NCBI GenBank assembly: GCA_921293015.1
Contig: OV121093.1
Coordinates: 28,468,622-28,532,621, forward strand
Reading direction: 5' to 3'
Source of the DNA: Phorcus lineatus
Lineage: Eukaryota > Mollusca > Gastropoda > Trochida > Trochidae
Length of the DNA stretch: 64,000 nucleotides
Shown: in pieces, positions 34,883-46,417 of the stretch
How the letters are laid out: each line of letters starts with the position of its first letter
Numbering within the stretch: position 1 is the stretch's first letter
Program-made: the position numbers and the translations under genes
Notes under the pieces: model-generated
The model's database searches: none
Told to the model about the DNA's origin: nothing
The model's input: the letters and a program-made list of their open reading frames with translations, nothing else

Positions 34883-36753
34883 CCCTCCCCCCTACCCCTA
34901 GCCGGCACATCAGGGTAGGCGTTAGCAAGGACGGAAGCCCGCTGCTTTTTGGGTTTAGGCTTCTCCCACAGGACCTTGGTCTCTAAGAGGGAGTTAGCCG
35001 TTTCCGCAGCGTCCTTAACCACTTGTTTTGCCCCAGGAAAAAGGGTGTCCCCCAACCGAAAAGGCAAACCAAGCAGTCTCTCTTGTGTGGCCTTGGAGTA
35101 CTTCGACTCCGACATCCACAGGCGGCGCATGCCCATAACTGCGCTCATAACCTGGCTGGAGCAGCTACGTAAGCTGTCCTTGACCAGGAAACTCTGAACC
35201 TCGATCAACTGCCCACTGAGCCCTGAAGAATCAGAGCTCGTGCTTGGTTCAATCAACTTCTGCTGCATGGCAGTAATATAAGCTGAGTGAACACAGATCC
35301 GAAGCTGCTGACTAGCATTCCTGAATTGCTCCTGAAAGCCCAGGTATGCTGCCTTCAGCGTCTGACCACAAAGCTTAAAAGGAGGCAGCCGCCGGCCCTG
35401 CTTGGTCGAAGACCCTTGCAGAGTGACCGAGGCAATGACGCACTCGTCCACCTCTGGCAACCAAAACAATTGGTCCTCCCCCATCGGGTACTTCTTAACG
35501 AGCTCAGGAAGATCAAACTTCTTCCGAGCACCCGATAAGAGAGGATCAATTATCTCAGTCGTCAGTGAGGGCAAGATACGGAGTCGAGTCTGAGATACCT
35601 TTGCCGCAGCAAACGCATCCCCCGGCAGGCGGAACTCAGCCGAGTCTGAAGTCTCCTCAGGCATAACCACCTGCGGCAGGGCCCGTGCCATCTTGTCACG
35701 CACCTGACGCAGGGTAGAGGACATCGTGGGCGGTGGATCAAGAACACCAGATTCATCCGAACCTTCCTCAGAGTCCTGGTCAGAAATCTGGCCCCCATCA
35801 GGGTCCACTTCTGACTCATTATCCAAGGGAAGGATAGGAAAAACCTGACGATCCTGACGACCTTGCACAATGGTCTCGGTCGTTACCTGGTTCAACTCCG
35901 AACCCCGGCCCCGAGACTCGATCCCAGAGGTGGCCGAAGCCACTTGGGAAGTACTCTTGGGCAGACCCTGAACCGTGGTGCCCCCTGGTGCAAGACCTGG
36001 GATTACCAACGGCCCTTGGGCCAGGACACTGGCAGGCAACAGGACAGTTCCTGAGACTGCAGTGTCGAAGTTTCGACCCGCGTCAAGGCCGAGGCCAGGA
36101 CGGGATGAACCCTCATTAACACCAACCCTCCCCCGGCCTAGACCAGGTTTGGGCGTAAGCCTAGGCAGCTGGGTCAGGCCCCGGCCTAAACCGAGAACAG
36201 ACCCCCCACCTCCACTGGAGAGAACTGTACAGTCCCGTTCCTCGGACCGGGGCCTCATCTCCTCTCGGAGTTCAGCCACCGTGTCCTTAAACATGGACTG
36301 AACAGATCTCATCTGATCTGCAAGCAAAAGGTTAATTTGTTGCATGGTAATTGCAGGTGCAAGTGTGGTTGTGGGTGTAGGTGTGAGAGTGGGTGTGGAA
36401 GTTGTGTTTGAAACTTGCGCAGTTTCAGAGGTCTTCTGCCGCTTCTCCCCCGCCCCAGATGGGGCGGAAGAAGAGGCCACTGAAGAGCTCTTACCCTTCT
36501 TACACTTACGAATCTTTTTAGAGGGAGGTACCTGATCCGTAATCTCTCCACCTGCATGGATGATATCTCTGAAGAAATCCAAGTCAGCCCGACGTGTCTT
36601 CCGAGCTCTCGGGGTGAAGTCCAAACAAATCTTGCATTGCTCATCGTCATGAGGAGACTGTGCAAGACACTTGATGCACCAAGTATGATTATCCTGCGGG
36701 GGCAGGGAAGCAAGGCACCCCTCGCAACTTTTGAAGGACTGCAAGTCGAACAA
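34774..36753 (-). CDS. DIRS gag-like protein
   Basis: 659 codons. The N-terminus has a Cys/His cluster (CEGCLASLPPQDNHTWCIKC, then CKICLDF) that could bind zinc. A low-complexity Pro/Thr/Ser stretch and a Gly/Arg-rich stretch follow. The conserved core has PPFKLCG and FQEQFRNASQQLRI, and a basic Gly/Arg C-terminus (GKRGKSRGG) suggests nucleic-acid binding. It likely packages element RNA. No ATG precedes the zinc cluster: an in-frame stop lies at about 36787 and the next Met is internal. The true start is therefore non-AUG or supplied by upstream splicing. Confidence 0.85.
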   Translation of the reverse strand: MFDLQSFKSCEGCLASLPPQDNHTWCIKCLAQSPHDDEQCKICLDFTPRARKTRRADLDFFRDIIHAGGEITDQVPPSKKIRKCKKGKSSSVASSSAPSGAGEKRQKTSETAQVSNTTSTPTLTPTPTTTLAPAITMQQINLLLADQMRSVQSMFKDTVAELREEMRPRSEERDCTVLSSGGGGSVLGLGRGLTQLPRLTPKPGLGRGRVGVNEGSSRPGLGLDAGRNFDTAVSGTVLLPASVLAQGPLVIPGLAPGGTTVQGLPKSTSQVASATSGIESRGRGSELNQVTTETIVQGRQDRQVFPILPLDNESEVDPDGGQISDQDSEEGSDESGVLDPPPTMSSTLRQVRDKMARALPQVVMPEETSDSAEFRLPGDAFAAAKVSQTRLRILPSLTTEIIDPLLSGARKKFDLPELVKKYPMGEDQLFWLPEVDECVIASVTLQGSSTKQGRRLPPFKLCGQTLKAAYLGFQEQFRNASQQLRICVHSAYITAMQQKLIEPSTSSDSSGLSGQLIEVQSFLVKDSLRSCSSQVMSAVMGMRRLWMSESKYSKATQERLLGLPFRLGDTLFPGAKQVVKDAAETANSLLETKVLWEKPKPKKQRASVLANAYPDVPARGRGEGWKAPIRPLPGKGKRGKSRGGSQQLFRGRGKPQASQ

Positions 36754-36794
36754 AATGTTGGTAAGGGATGCCCAAAGTTATGTAAACATGTGTA

Positions 36795-37273
36795 TCATAA
36801 GTAAACATCAACATGCACATAAAAATAGAACATAACTAAACTCGCAAAGGCTTTAGTAATGTAATAAACGGTTTGAGGTACTTGACCCCCCAAGCCATCC
36901 AACATGCGATAACTCGCCGTAAGTAAGAAAAACGAACGGGAAGAAATCGCACCACATGAAATATATAACACAAATCCTGAAAGAAATGGAATATAATACA
37001 TGCATTTGCGAAATAAAAGTACGCAAATCGAAAAGTAAAAGCGAGTGAAGCAAAAATACGACCCCGCAGTTACCAACACATGGTCTTTGAAACACGCACG
37101 TGTGAAACAAGAACCAAAAATTCTACAACAATAAAATGCGAAAATGTCGGAAAACGTAAAGCCTTTGCAAAAACAATAACTTTACCACACATACATTTTC
37201 TTTCTCTGTCATTTTCTTTACTTCTGAACACTTTCTAGAAGCCAATTCTTCAACACGTGTTGTCCGCGACGAA
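36795..37273 (-). other. DIRS 5' leader
   Basis: Region between the right terminal repeat and the gag-like frame. Short open stretches with hydrophobic content exist but show no family resemblance. It probably acts as an untranslated leader. Confidence 0.5.
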
Positions 37274-37493
37274 AGTTATGAAAGTGAGGTTTTGGGTTTG
37301 GATTACGTCCCTTTACCCAGTACTCGCGTGTGCTGTGTTAGGGGCGAGTACAAGGCAGGCGGCCGATACGATCGGGTAAGATTTTAGTTAATTCGTAATA
37401 TTTTCAATATTTCTACAACTTTCGTGTTATTTTCATCTGAATAATGAATTTGCAATAAGGTACCCAATGGAAGTTTTACCCTGAAAAAGAATC
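37274..37493. repeat. DIRS right inverted terminal repeat (5' end of the element)
   Basis: Mirror copy of the left repeat, ending 'ccctgaaaaagaatc'. It should carry the element's promoter because transcription runs leftwards from here. The flank 'aacaattgtttaaccacatc' then resumes the TRIM intron as in locus 1. Confidence 0.92.
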
Positions 37494-38200
37494 AACAATT
37501 GTTTAACCACATCTATGATAGACACTCATAAAGACCCTCAACCAATAAAGCATGATGAGGTTGTGTACTAGTTGATTTAACGTTCAGACTCACATAGATT
37601 AAAATGATTTAAAACCTTTCAGGGGGTCCAAATCCTGATTTATTGTTATTAAAGCATATAAAAAGTCAGTTAAGAAATATCTTCACATCATAAGAGTGTA
37701 AATGGCAGTAGTAGTCATGTATATTGCATACAATAGACACCCACCCGTATAGACCCTCAACAAACTGCAATGTCTTTTCATAATCTGAATAGAGTGGCTG
37801 ACATTCCGCCATATACATGCTAACAACACAGTAAAATTGTATATACTTTCATGTGGCACACTCTATATCATGAAACATGATTGTTTGTTTACCTCAGCGA
37901 ACGAATGTTTATCATCTAAAAGGTATTCAGTAAAACCGAAAGTGAAAATAGAAACTTGCGACTACAGTAAAGTATTCATGTATTCAACTGATTTGTAGGA
38001 AATTCCTGCATTTCATAAGTTTGCTTTTAAAACGTCAGACATTAAAACTTATAATGGACCAAAATAAACGACCGTACCTCAAGATGGGATGTGACTGAAC
38101 TACGAGATGTTCTCAGCACACACTGTGTACCTCTCCATGACTTTCACTTCCCTCTCGCCCGTCTCGGCTGTCAAGCTCGCTGCTGGGCCGGTCACGTGAC
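37494..38200 (-). promoter_or_regulatory. TRIM locus 2: intron 1 start, non-coding 5' exon, promoter with GTCACGTGAC
   Basis: Aligns with 5920-6599. The 5' exon ends at 38078 (rc ATCTTGAG|GTACGG). The palindrome GTCACGTGAC is at 38191-38200 in the conserved block 'tgggccggtcacgtgactct'. A near copy (GTCACGTGAT) is at 38542-38551. Confidence 0.6.
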
Positions 38201-38229
38201 TCTCTGTGGAGGCCCTGATTGAGAGTAAA

Positions 38230-39935
38230 GTATATTACATTCATGGTAAGTTGATGACAATATCTTTGTAGTAATCACGCTGTTAATAATACATTATAAT
38301 TTATCGTTAATGTATCATGACATGATACAACGTGATCCGCTCTCAAAACAGATAATGTCCTTGTTTTGCCTTTTATTCTACACAATTCAATGTTCAGGTT
38401 TGTGTTGCAATTTAAGTGGTGTTAATTATTAGATAGAATATCATCAATCGTGCTACACTTATTTTAACCCTCGTAACTTATTCTCAGGCAATTTGAGATC
38501 GATTTCAATACAAAAGACATCAAAATGTTCCTCTTAGGGAAGTCACGTGATTATGTAAGCGAGGACGCGAAGTGCCAATTTTTGAAAAAGTCCTGATTCA
38601 CATGATTCACAATCTAGATAAACTGCGTATCTTAGTAAACTATATTAACTATTTCCGAAGTATGCGTGCAAGGATGAAGGCGTCCATCACTTGCTGAGAT
38701 CTCTTAGTCTGAATCGTTTAAGTATCTGACCATTTGTACATTACACTGTTTGAAATGAACCTCACGTGCTACACGGGAGTCATTAGTCTTTTTCACTTTG
38801 ATAAATCTTTATTCTGATAAAAGACTTTCCGTATATAATTGAATTTTCAAAATAATTATTGTAACTTGCTACTGCCGTTGATTAAAAACAAATGTGTGGT
38901 AGGTGAACAGGAATAACAGTGAATTATTGATATTTTACAATATGAAAGTATTAATACTTTGGAGTATGGTTTTGGCTTTTCTGTGGATAAAATGTTGTTT
39001 TTGAATGTTCATTGCAAACAAGTTGTCATATTGTTTAAAATAGGGGGGAATATGTGTGATTTCTTTTATCATATTCATAATAAGTTTTTACCTTTGTATC
39101 AAGCTAAACCATATATAATGCAAACAACAGAGTATATCTTTAAGCTTTACTACAACGCTACTCCTCATTTCAGATTAGTGCCACCATGTTTCATGTAACA
39201 ATGTTACTTCTCTGTGCATTATAACTGTCGGTTTGAAATAGATTAGAGTTTTAAAAACAGTCTAAAGAGGCAGTAGTTCATTTTTAGTTAAACAAAGTGA
39301 TGTCACGAAAGCGTAAATAAATGTTTCAAAGGCAATGTGTTTTTACTTATAAGAAGCTGGTAGGTAGGAACAAGGATCCGTTAGACTAGGGTTGATCCAG
39401 TTGACTAATGAGGTGTTTTGACTCTTTGAATACATTTAGTAATAGTAATGATAATAATAAAGACTAATTATGCATCTGCTAATAACTAATTATGTACTAA
39501 CTATAACTAATTATTGGAGAACATTTGAAGAAATAAATCTTTCAAAAACCACGGTACAGCTCCTTCAAACTCCGGACATAACTATATCATATACTTTAAT
39601 TGAAAACGTGAATATTTCTGTAACAGAAGACATTATAGAGAAGCGTGTATACATGCAGACTGTGATAATTTCGATTGTGATTAAGTCTAGTACTTAGATT
39701 CATGTTATTAACAGAGTTCTTGTTAAAAGATGGAAAAATCAAACTTATTTGACAAAGTCTCCAACAATCTTCCATGAAAATCAATATTTAAGAGAATCTT
39801 TAATTTTTAAAGAAAGGGGGTTAGCTCGTTCGGCTTAAAATCAATAGGTACTTGTTCCGAATCTCGCTCGGCAAGTTTCGCTGTAGTAGAGAACTGTTCT
39901 ACACGCAGTAAGGTTTGGGTGCTATTTGCTACAAA
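38230..39935. repeat. Right flank of duplicated TRIM unit 2
   Basis: Collinear with 6610-8112. About 180 bp at 38251-38427 are present only here. A SINE copy at 39817-39930 keeps a degenerate tRNA-like head and the 'gagaactgttctacacgc' body. No gene. Confidence 0.65.
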
Positions 39936-42900
39936 GAATATAAATAATTTAAATAACAAGACAGCTTTTACAAACAATATTTCATCTTTTGTTCTATGTC
40001 CAGAGTGAGGGGATTACAAATACAAAACTAGTTCACCCGTTTTTAACTGTCTATATGTTACCATTTTGTGCAAAGTCAGGCATTAAATTGTATATATCTC
40101 AGCCGATTACGGTCGTCTTATCTCTTCCATTGTTCGTTACAGGTCAAGCGTTAAAAATGATTATTATTTCATTGCATCGACAGAAAACTAAAGTAAGTGC
40201 CTATAAGCCTCAAAATATCCAATTTCACAAAGCCTGACACTGTGCCCTTAACATATAGCCATTTTCTTATGTTAGAAGCAAAACAATATACTTTTTCATT
40301 GTCCTTCGTTCACGTACCAAAGACAGGACTTTCAGGAAACTTCAATATCATTGTTGTGTATCCATGTTACATACCACTCGAAATGTGTGTAGAATGCAAT
40401 ATACTGTCTACTTTGTCTACAGTGAAGCATTCGTAAAATATTATACTACACTTGACAGTTAAGAAGCTTTTTCTCCCTGCATTCATCTCACAAAACATTC
40501 CCTCCAGCTTCCTGAACATCGATACACTTGTTACTGGCCCATTACTTAGTGTATAATATCTAGAAATCTATCTGGAGGGCATCTATGAACATAACACACT
40601 GCCTCGTCAAACGTATTCACCACATGATCGAACTCTGTATTTTGGAAAATTATTCAACTATGATATGCATAGCCAACTTGTTCAAAATATCCGTCCTGTG
40701 TGTCTTTTTTATCCTTCTAATGGTTGGGATAAAACTATTTGCAACTAACATTTTTACTTTTTTAAGGCAGAACAAGAATTTGAGTTTCTCACATAAACCC
40801 AAGTTCGTTTATCCTGCACTGATTTACCTACTAAAACTCAGCCTTAGATTGACTGCACTACTACACTGGCCTGGAGTGATGCACTTATGAGACAAGAAAG
40901 TCAGCTACGTACAAAATGGAGCTGTTAATTACTGAGAACGGCATGTCTAGGAACTACTGCTGTCAAAATACACTCAACGCGAGATAATTTGAAATGTGCT
41001 TAATACATGGTATTGATTTACGTTTTTCTTTTTACACCAGTTTTTTTAAGTACTTTTGATAATTCCAAACACTGAACATGCGCTATCCAAAAACTTGTGA
41101 CTGATAGAACTTAGAATATTTATCTAAACAATCATGCAATTTCTTTGCTAAGACTTATTTGCGTTAACTTAAATACCGCTAACAAGAAGCCAACGACTAA
41201 GAGGGAAACGGATTTATTTAAATGTTTGTATTGTGGTGACAAGTGGTCCTGTGCAATGCTCAGCTGAACGCTATCAATGAACTTCAGCAACAACGGGCTC
41301 GGCTCACTGGATGGGGTGACCTGGTCATCGCTGTTCACCAAGCATTTTCAATGGGGTATCTTTATTTGAAAAGAAGGCAATGTGATAGATAACCTTAAAA
41401 CCTCCTCGATTAAGAGCTACGTTGCATTCACCAACGCAACCCTATCCCAAAACTCCAGCTGAAACAGCTTTATGACCCTTAAAATATGCACCTCTTCTCA
41501 ATCAAAAAGTTCAATCGTAGCTTTATATTTCTGTGTGCCTCAGATTATAATTATCAAAACGTTTTTCGCAGTTTCCGTTGCTTTTTATATGTAAGGTAAA
41601 ACATGACACGTTGGCATTATCAAAAGGTACGCCCTCCTGCCTGAAGAAATGCCATTTGGCTAATGTTTCCATAATGCGCTTTGGTCATGTCTCATTTTAC
41701 ACAGAAACGCCGAGCTGTTTATTCCATGGGGTACAGTACACAATCACGCAGTTTGAATATAACAAGTCATTGTCGGAACACTGAAATCGGCCGAACCACT
41801 TCAGCAAGATGTGCAGCTTAGCAGATATTTCAGTTCTTAAATATGAACAAAGATGAAATATTTTTCAAAGATATCTGTAACTTAAGTCTTCGTATACAAT
41901 AAAACATTGATGTTGCATAACCCAAGTGGCGGCTGTTTATAGTCTGTATGCAGAATATCGATATTGCCGTTATCATAGTTCAACGTTCAACTAACCCTAG
42001 TACCGTCGCATCTTTAAAGTGACACATTGTATGTTTCATAGTCTTTTATTTGGCTTAAATATGAGGCAAAATAATTATATAATCATAATTAATATATAAT
42101 CAAAATTATGCATTTAGTTTAAATGCATATCTCTTCATTGATCTACTCAACACTATCAACATATATTTTCCTCATAGCTACTTTTAAGTCATTGCCGTAC
42201 GCCATTGTCCGATTTTCGGTCAAAAGTTACGGATTAAACCTGTTTATTGTCTCCATACTGAACTGATCAGCAATATGATAGTCATATTCAGAGACAACCA
42301 CTACTTCGCCATTAAATTAGACTATTTATGAAGTTTAACATATTTGACTCCAGCATCATACTCTGTGGCCCTTTAAGAATTAACTGTATGACCTGTAAAG
42401 GTACACGTACATAATTACAAACTGTATTTTATGGTAGATTACGGTAGAGTTAGTGATATCTAGAAAAATGCAATATCTGTTGGTTTCAACATCTACGAAA
42501 TGATGGTCCTCTTTGTAAATGTTTTAAAGGCCCTTCTCCCCGGATATCATATGGGATAAAACATATGTGAGTTATATAATGGGGAGTAATCAGGGATGCA
42601 GTTTTTATGTCGGGTCTTTGTCACAAACAGTGTTGTTGGAATGTAAGAGCTTTTTTATTCGTCTCGCTGTCCAAGGTGTTTGGCTGTATAAGATTTTGAT
42701 GGAATTGTAAGGGTAAACCTGATTGACAAGTCGGGTTAAATTGTGATTAAAATACAAATGAACATGATATGGTTTACGATGTTCGTTTAAACTGTGTATG
42801 ATCTTTTCTACTATTCAGGTAAAACTCATCATATATACACAATTGCATATAACATGTGTTGCTCACTTGTTGTGCATAAATGTACTCGGGGTAAAATTAC

Positions 42901-44390
42901 AACTGGGTATTGTTTGCAGTAGGCAGCCTTCGGCGTTTATCAAAGTAAGGTCAACTTGACATTGGCCCGCTGCGATCAGTGTCTACCAACTTTTGAAATA
43001 GATGATTTAGAACTGTTACACATGGACTCAACTTTGCCTCCCTGTGACATTGAAAATTAATGAGACTTTTTTGCACTTCTTTGATTCCGCAGTGTGGTTC
43101 TTCAAATGCATATGTAGAGACAATCAGAATACCAGAGTTCACATCAACGCATATGATAGCATAATATAGACAGAATCGTACCTCGGACATCAAGCTACCC
43201 GAGTCCCCACAAGTGGGTGCATGATAGTGTTTGTGATAACACTAATGTCGTGATACCTGAGATAACACTAACATTTTTACGTTACGTTCTACAACAAAAT
43301 GCGTATGTGAGCATTTTATTTCCACTTCACATATGCACATGTGCTAAACATTTACACGTGTATTAAATTCATGGGAAAATCTTTTTTGTCCCACACACAC
43401 ATCAATAAACAGATGTTTTTTTTGTTTTTTTTTCACTTAATATCTTGATGTTATAATCAAAAATGATTTGTAAATGTACAATCGTCTGGGTGTATTTTTA
43501 GCTCTTTCAGTATCAGTGAACTGTATTTTGAACTCACAGCAGTGCATGTGTGTGCGAGTCGGACCGAATCCTACATAAACAAACAAATTACCTGATATCT
43601 GACTGTACCATGTTCAGTCGCATTTTAGGTCCACTTTCGCCTTGGCTTTTTTACAAGGACAGTATGTAGTTGGCGAGTACAGTGGTTATACATGTATGTT
43701 GATTTGACTTTGAAATCATCTGCTATGTCTAGATAGGATATAATCGCAGAGGTTCGAATCGCTCACTTGACACAAAGATAAAACTATGAAAAACGAAACA
43801 AGGAGATTTTCATTGAACTGCAGGCTCTCAGTTTAACATTTGTAAAGAGCGCCTATAAGTTTTATTATCAAATCTAGCACTGCCTTAATAGTTCTCATTT
43901 ATCAAATAATCCTAAACAACTCATTATGATAATTAGTCTTAAAACTCGTAGCAATGGTATTCATAAACATAAGATCTTCAGCGTTCTTGTGTATTGAGTC
44001 AATATTCCAATCATATTTTACAGCTTTTATCATATATTTATGTTATCTCATTAGATTTATACTGTGTTTTAACAGACAATGTGTTTTAGAAACATGAAAA
44101 TTTTCAGGATATAAAACTCAACAATAGCAAATTGTTGATAAAGTTATGTTACGTAACGAGTTTACTTCTGAAGATTGAGAATTGAATGGACAAAATGCGC
44201 CAGGTCTGACCAAAGTGTGCTGATTCCATCCAATTCAAAATCTAAATTTGTTAGCGTCTTTTAAGTCCTTGAAATGTTTTTATTTGTGTCATTGTGATTG
44301 ACAGGGCTTAAATATACATATTTAATTTCACAACACTGTTGTTAGTACACCACAGCTTGGTGTGAAAACATCAGTCATATGAATCAACAC
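39936..44390. other. Intergenic, no gene supported
   Basis: AT-rich. Open stretches at 40585-40890 and at 41132-41341 (minus; a hydrophobic C-terminus) have no recognisable domain or splice context. 42185-42345 resembles 63840-64000 ('tgtccg.tttt', 'caaccactac.tc'), so a diverged dispersed repeat is present at both places. Confidence 0.45.
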
Positions 44391-44397
44391 TCTACAC

Positions 44398-44475
44398 AGA
44401 TTGACCCGCCTGCTTCGTCAGCGATTTGGACTCGTGTTGATTTTGCACGTGTTGCATGCTTTTCATGATTGACAT
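44398..44475 (+). repeat. Solitary CACGTG module
   Basis: 'gattgacccgcctgctt' followed by 'ttgcacgtgttgcatgcttttcatg' is the same module as at 24341-24410 and 55600-55665, but here with no TRIM gene or other modules next to it. Confidence 0.6.
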
Positions 44476-44961
44476 CCTCATTGATGTGTTATCTGAGTGC
44501 GGAACTCGTAGCAAGCTAACACCTCTAAGATTATTTGTGTGTGTATTTTTATTTTCGTGAGTAAATACCACGATGTATTATGACATAATGTCCATATATT
44601 TCTTGTGCGAGCTAAGAATTACAAACAAAGAGGCGTCCGACATTCATTCTTCAGTCAACTCTCTGCTTTCGACTTTTTCTACAACTACTATCTCTAAAAT
44701 CTGAAAGTTTGACAAATGAGGATCATAATGCTAAGAATTGGTAACCTTGTGGGTACTTATTGGGGTCAAAAGGGCTACACCCTTGGAAATTAATACAAAA
44801 CTTTCAAAATGAGCAATTAAATGGCAACAGGAAATTAATTACTTACATAAAATTACCTTAAAAGCTCATATAAATTTTGAAAGAAATCGATGATGTAAGG
44901 TTATAAGAACAGTTAAAGATACAGCAAAAAGCGCCAGCAAACCTGTTTTTATAAAATCGTA

Positions 44962-45553
44962 ATGTTAAAGTCATAGTCTCATTTTTGTAAGGCAACTAAA
45001 CTGAAATGATTAATCTTCACGAACAAAACCTGATCACTAACACAAATATTTCCTTTCGCATTTGCAAAGATTTTCATTTTTATGCCCGTTTTACAGTTTT
45101 GGATGAAGAAGCTTATTGGCGTATGCCGTTTCAGACCGATGAGGTACCGAATCAAGTGCAATCCAATCGCGAGTGCGTAACACCGGAAATCTAGTATTTG
45201 CATCGCCGATACTTATAACAGACACATTCTTCAATGACTTTACCACCATTTTGTTATTTCTGTATTTGAAAAAGCGTAAGCTATTAGCTATTTTCATTGG
45301 ATTTTCAGCTTGGAAATTTTATGTGTTCTTCGTCACGGCCTTAGCGAAATGACATGGTAAGGACTAACGCTCGCAAAAAACGTAATATTAGGGTAGGGTA
45401 TGGTAGTTTGAACTTCATTATTGAGGGCTAGAATTCCTGCAGAGTTCTGAAATTTTTTGCAAACGTCAGGGGAAAGATTTCTGTGAGTGGTGAACTATTT
45501 GTCCGGCATTTATAACAATTTGTCTTGCAAAAATGAGACTATGACTTTAACAT
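44962..45553. mobile_element. MITE-like element with 34-bp terminal inverted repeats
   Basis: 'atgttaaagtcatagtctca' at 44962 (continuing to 44995) has its reverse complement at 45520-45553 ('ttgcaaaaatgagactatga'...), with at most one mismatch. Length about 592 bp. Internal open stretches on both strands show no transposase. No convincing target duplication was found. Confidence 0.65.
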
Positions 45554-46417
45554 CTCATATAGAATATACTATTTACATTGGTCGATGTCCACTTATAAAG
45601 CAAAAGTCATTTAACTTACTGCATTTAATTTTTTGTGTTGAAATGTGGTGGAATTGCTACCTTTAGTTGAGAATCAACGATTCGTTCTAATAGAAAGAAG
45701 GTAACGACTAGAAACCAAAAACCCTGTATACAGTAGTCTTGGCTTATTTGAAATATAGATTAAATACTTGGTGACCCTGGGTCCCAAAATGAAATACTGA
45801 ATGAAACTTGATTAGCTACATAGCCAATGACGCTATTCAAAATGTATTCAACTTTTTTTTTGACTTTGAATCTTTCGCTTAACTCTAAATTTAGTTAAAC
45901 TTGGTTGAATCAAGAAGTTGACCAGTTTTCCTCTAGGTGTATTTCACTTTGAAGGAATCTGGGAAGAATGTGTACAATCTCATTAGTTGTATGTGGCATC
46001 TTTTCAAATAAAAATCTCAATTCAGAAATGTAGACATAAAGAACAATATATTCAGGATATATATCAAACAAACGAAATACCTTGTTTTAATTTGTTCACA
46101 ATAACTGTAATCATAATGAAGAGAATATCCTCTGTTGTCAGAAATATCGACAATGTTTATATCTTATCAACTGACTCAACTCCTGACATTATGCATGGTG
46201 TCATTAAGCTAAACATATCTAGATAAACAAGGTCGAGTCAACAACACCTGAACCAACTGATGACCTGGATACTTGCCAACTACACGCAGTGTACATATCT
46301 GCCCTGGTATATATGTCAGTGTAAAACTGTGAATATAAGGAACACATGACAGGTGAAGATTGCAGAGTGTACTGTACGACTTAGAGTAAACATCTCAGCG
46401 TTTCTGTTTCATACACG
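45554..46417. other. Upstream region of the secreted coiled-coil/propeller gene
   Basis: No gene. A TATA-like 'tatatat' at 46308-46314 lies about 104 bp before the start codon and could set a start site near 46340. Confidence 0.4.

Larger units (their letters stand above)
30955..37493 (-). mobile_element. Complete DIRS-type tyrosine-recombinase retrotransposon
   Basis: A 6.5-kb element with coding strand minus, bounded by inverted terminal repeats and containing gag-like, RT/RNase H and tyrosine-recombinase frames in three different phases without stops. An internal complementary region at 31237-31330 is the reverse complement of both outer ends joined, as needed for circle formation in DIRS replication. 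The terminal repeats differ by one base over about 190 bp, which suggests recent insertion. No target-site duplication is seen, as expected for tyrosine-recombinase integration. It sits in intron 1 of TRIM locus 2 in sense. GC content is clearly above the surroundings. Confidence 0.93.

Noticed and set aside
32877-34928. Upstream extension of the recombinase frame to over 1000 codons
   Set aside because: It lies opposite the RT frame in another phase and has no recombinase-like or other recognisable content; it is open mainly because of GC-rich composition.
32776-36301. Many plus-strand open frames across the DIRS element
   Set aside because: They are shadows of the minus-strand gag-like, RT and recombinase frames; none shows a domain.
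41132-41341. Minus-strand open frame with a hydrophobic C-terminal segment
   Set aside because: No start context, splice sites or family resemblance; a single transmembrane-like stretch is not enough.
42951-43193. Minus-strand 80-codon frame
   Set aside because: Composition and lack of any motif suggest chance.
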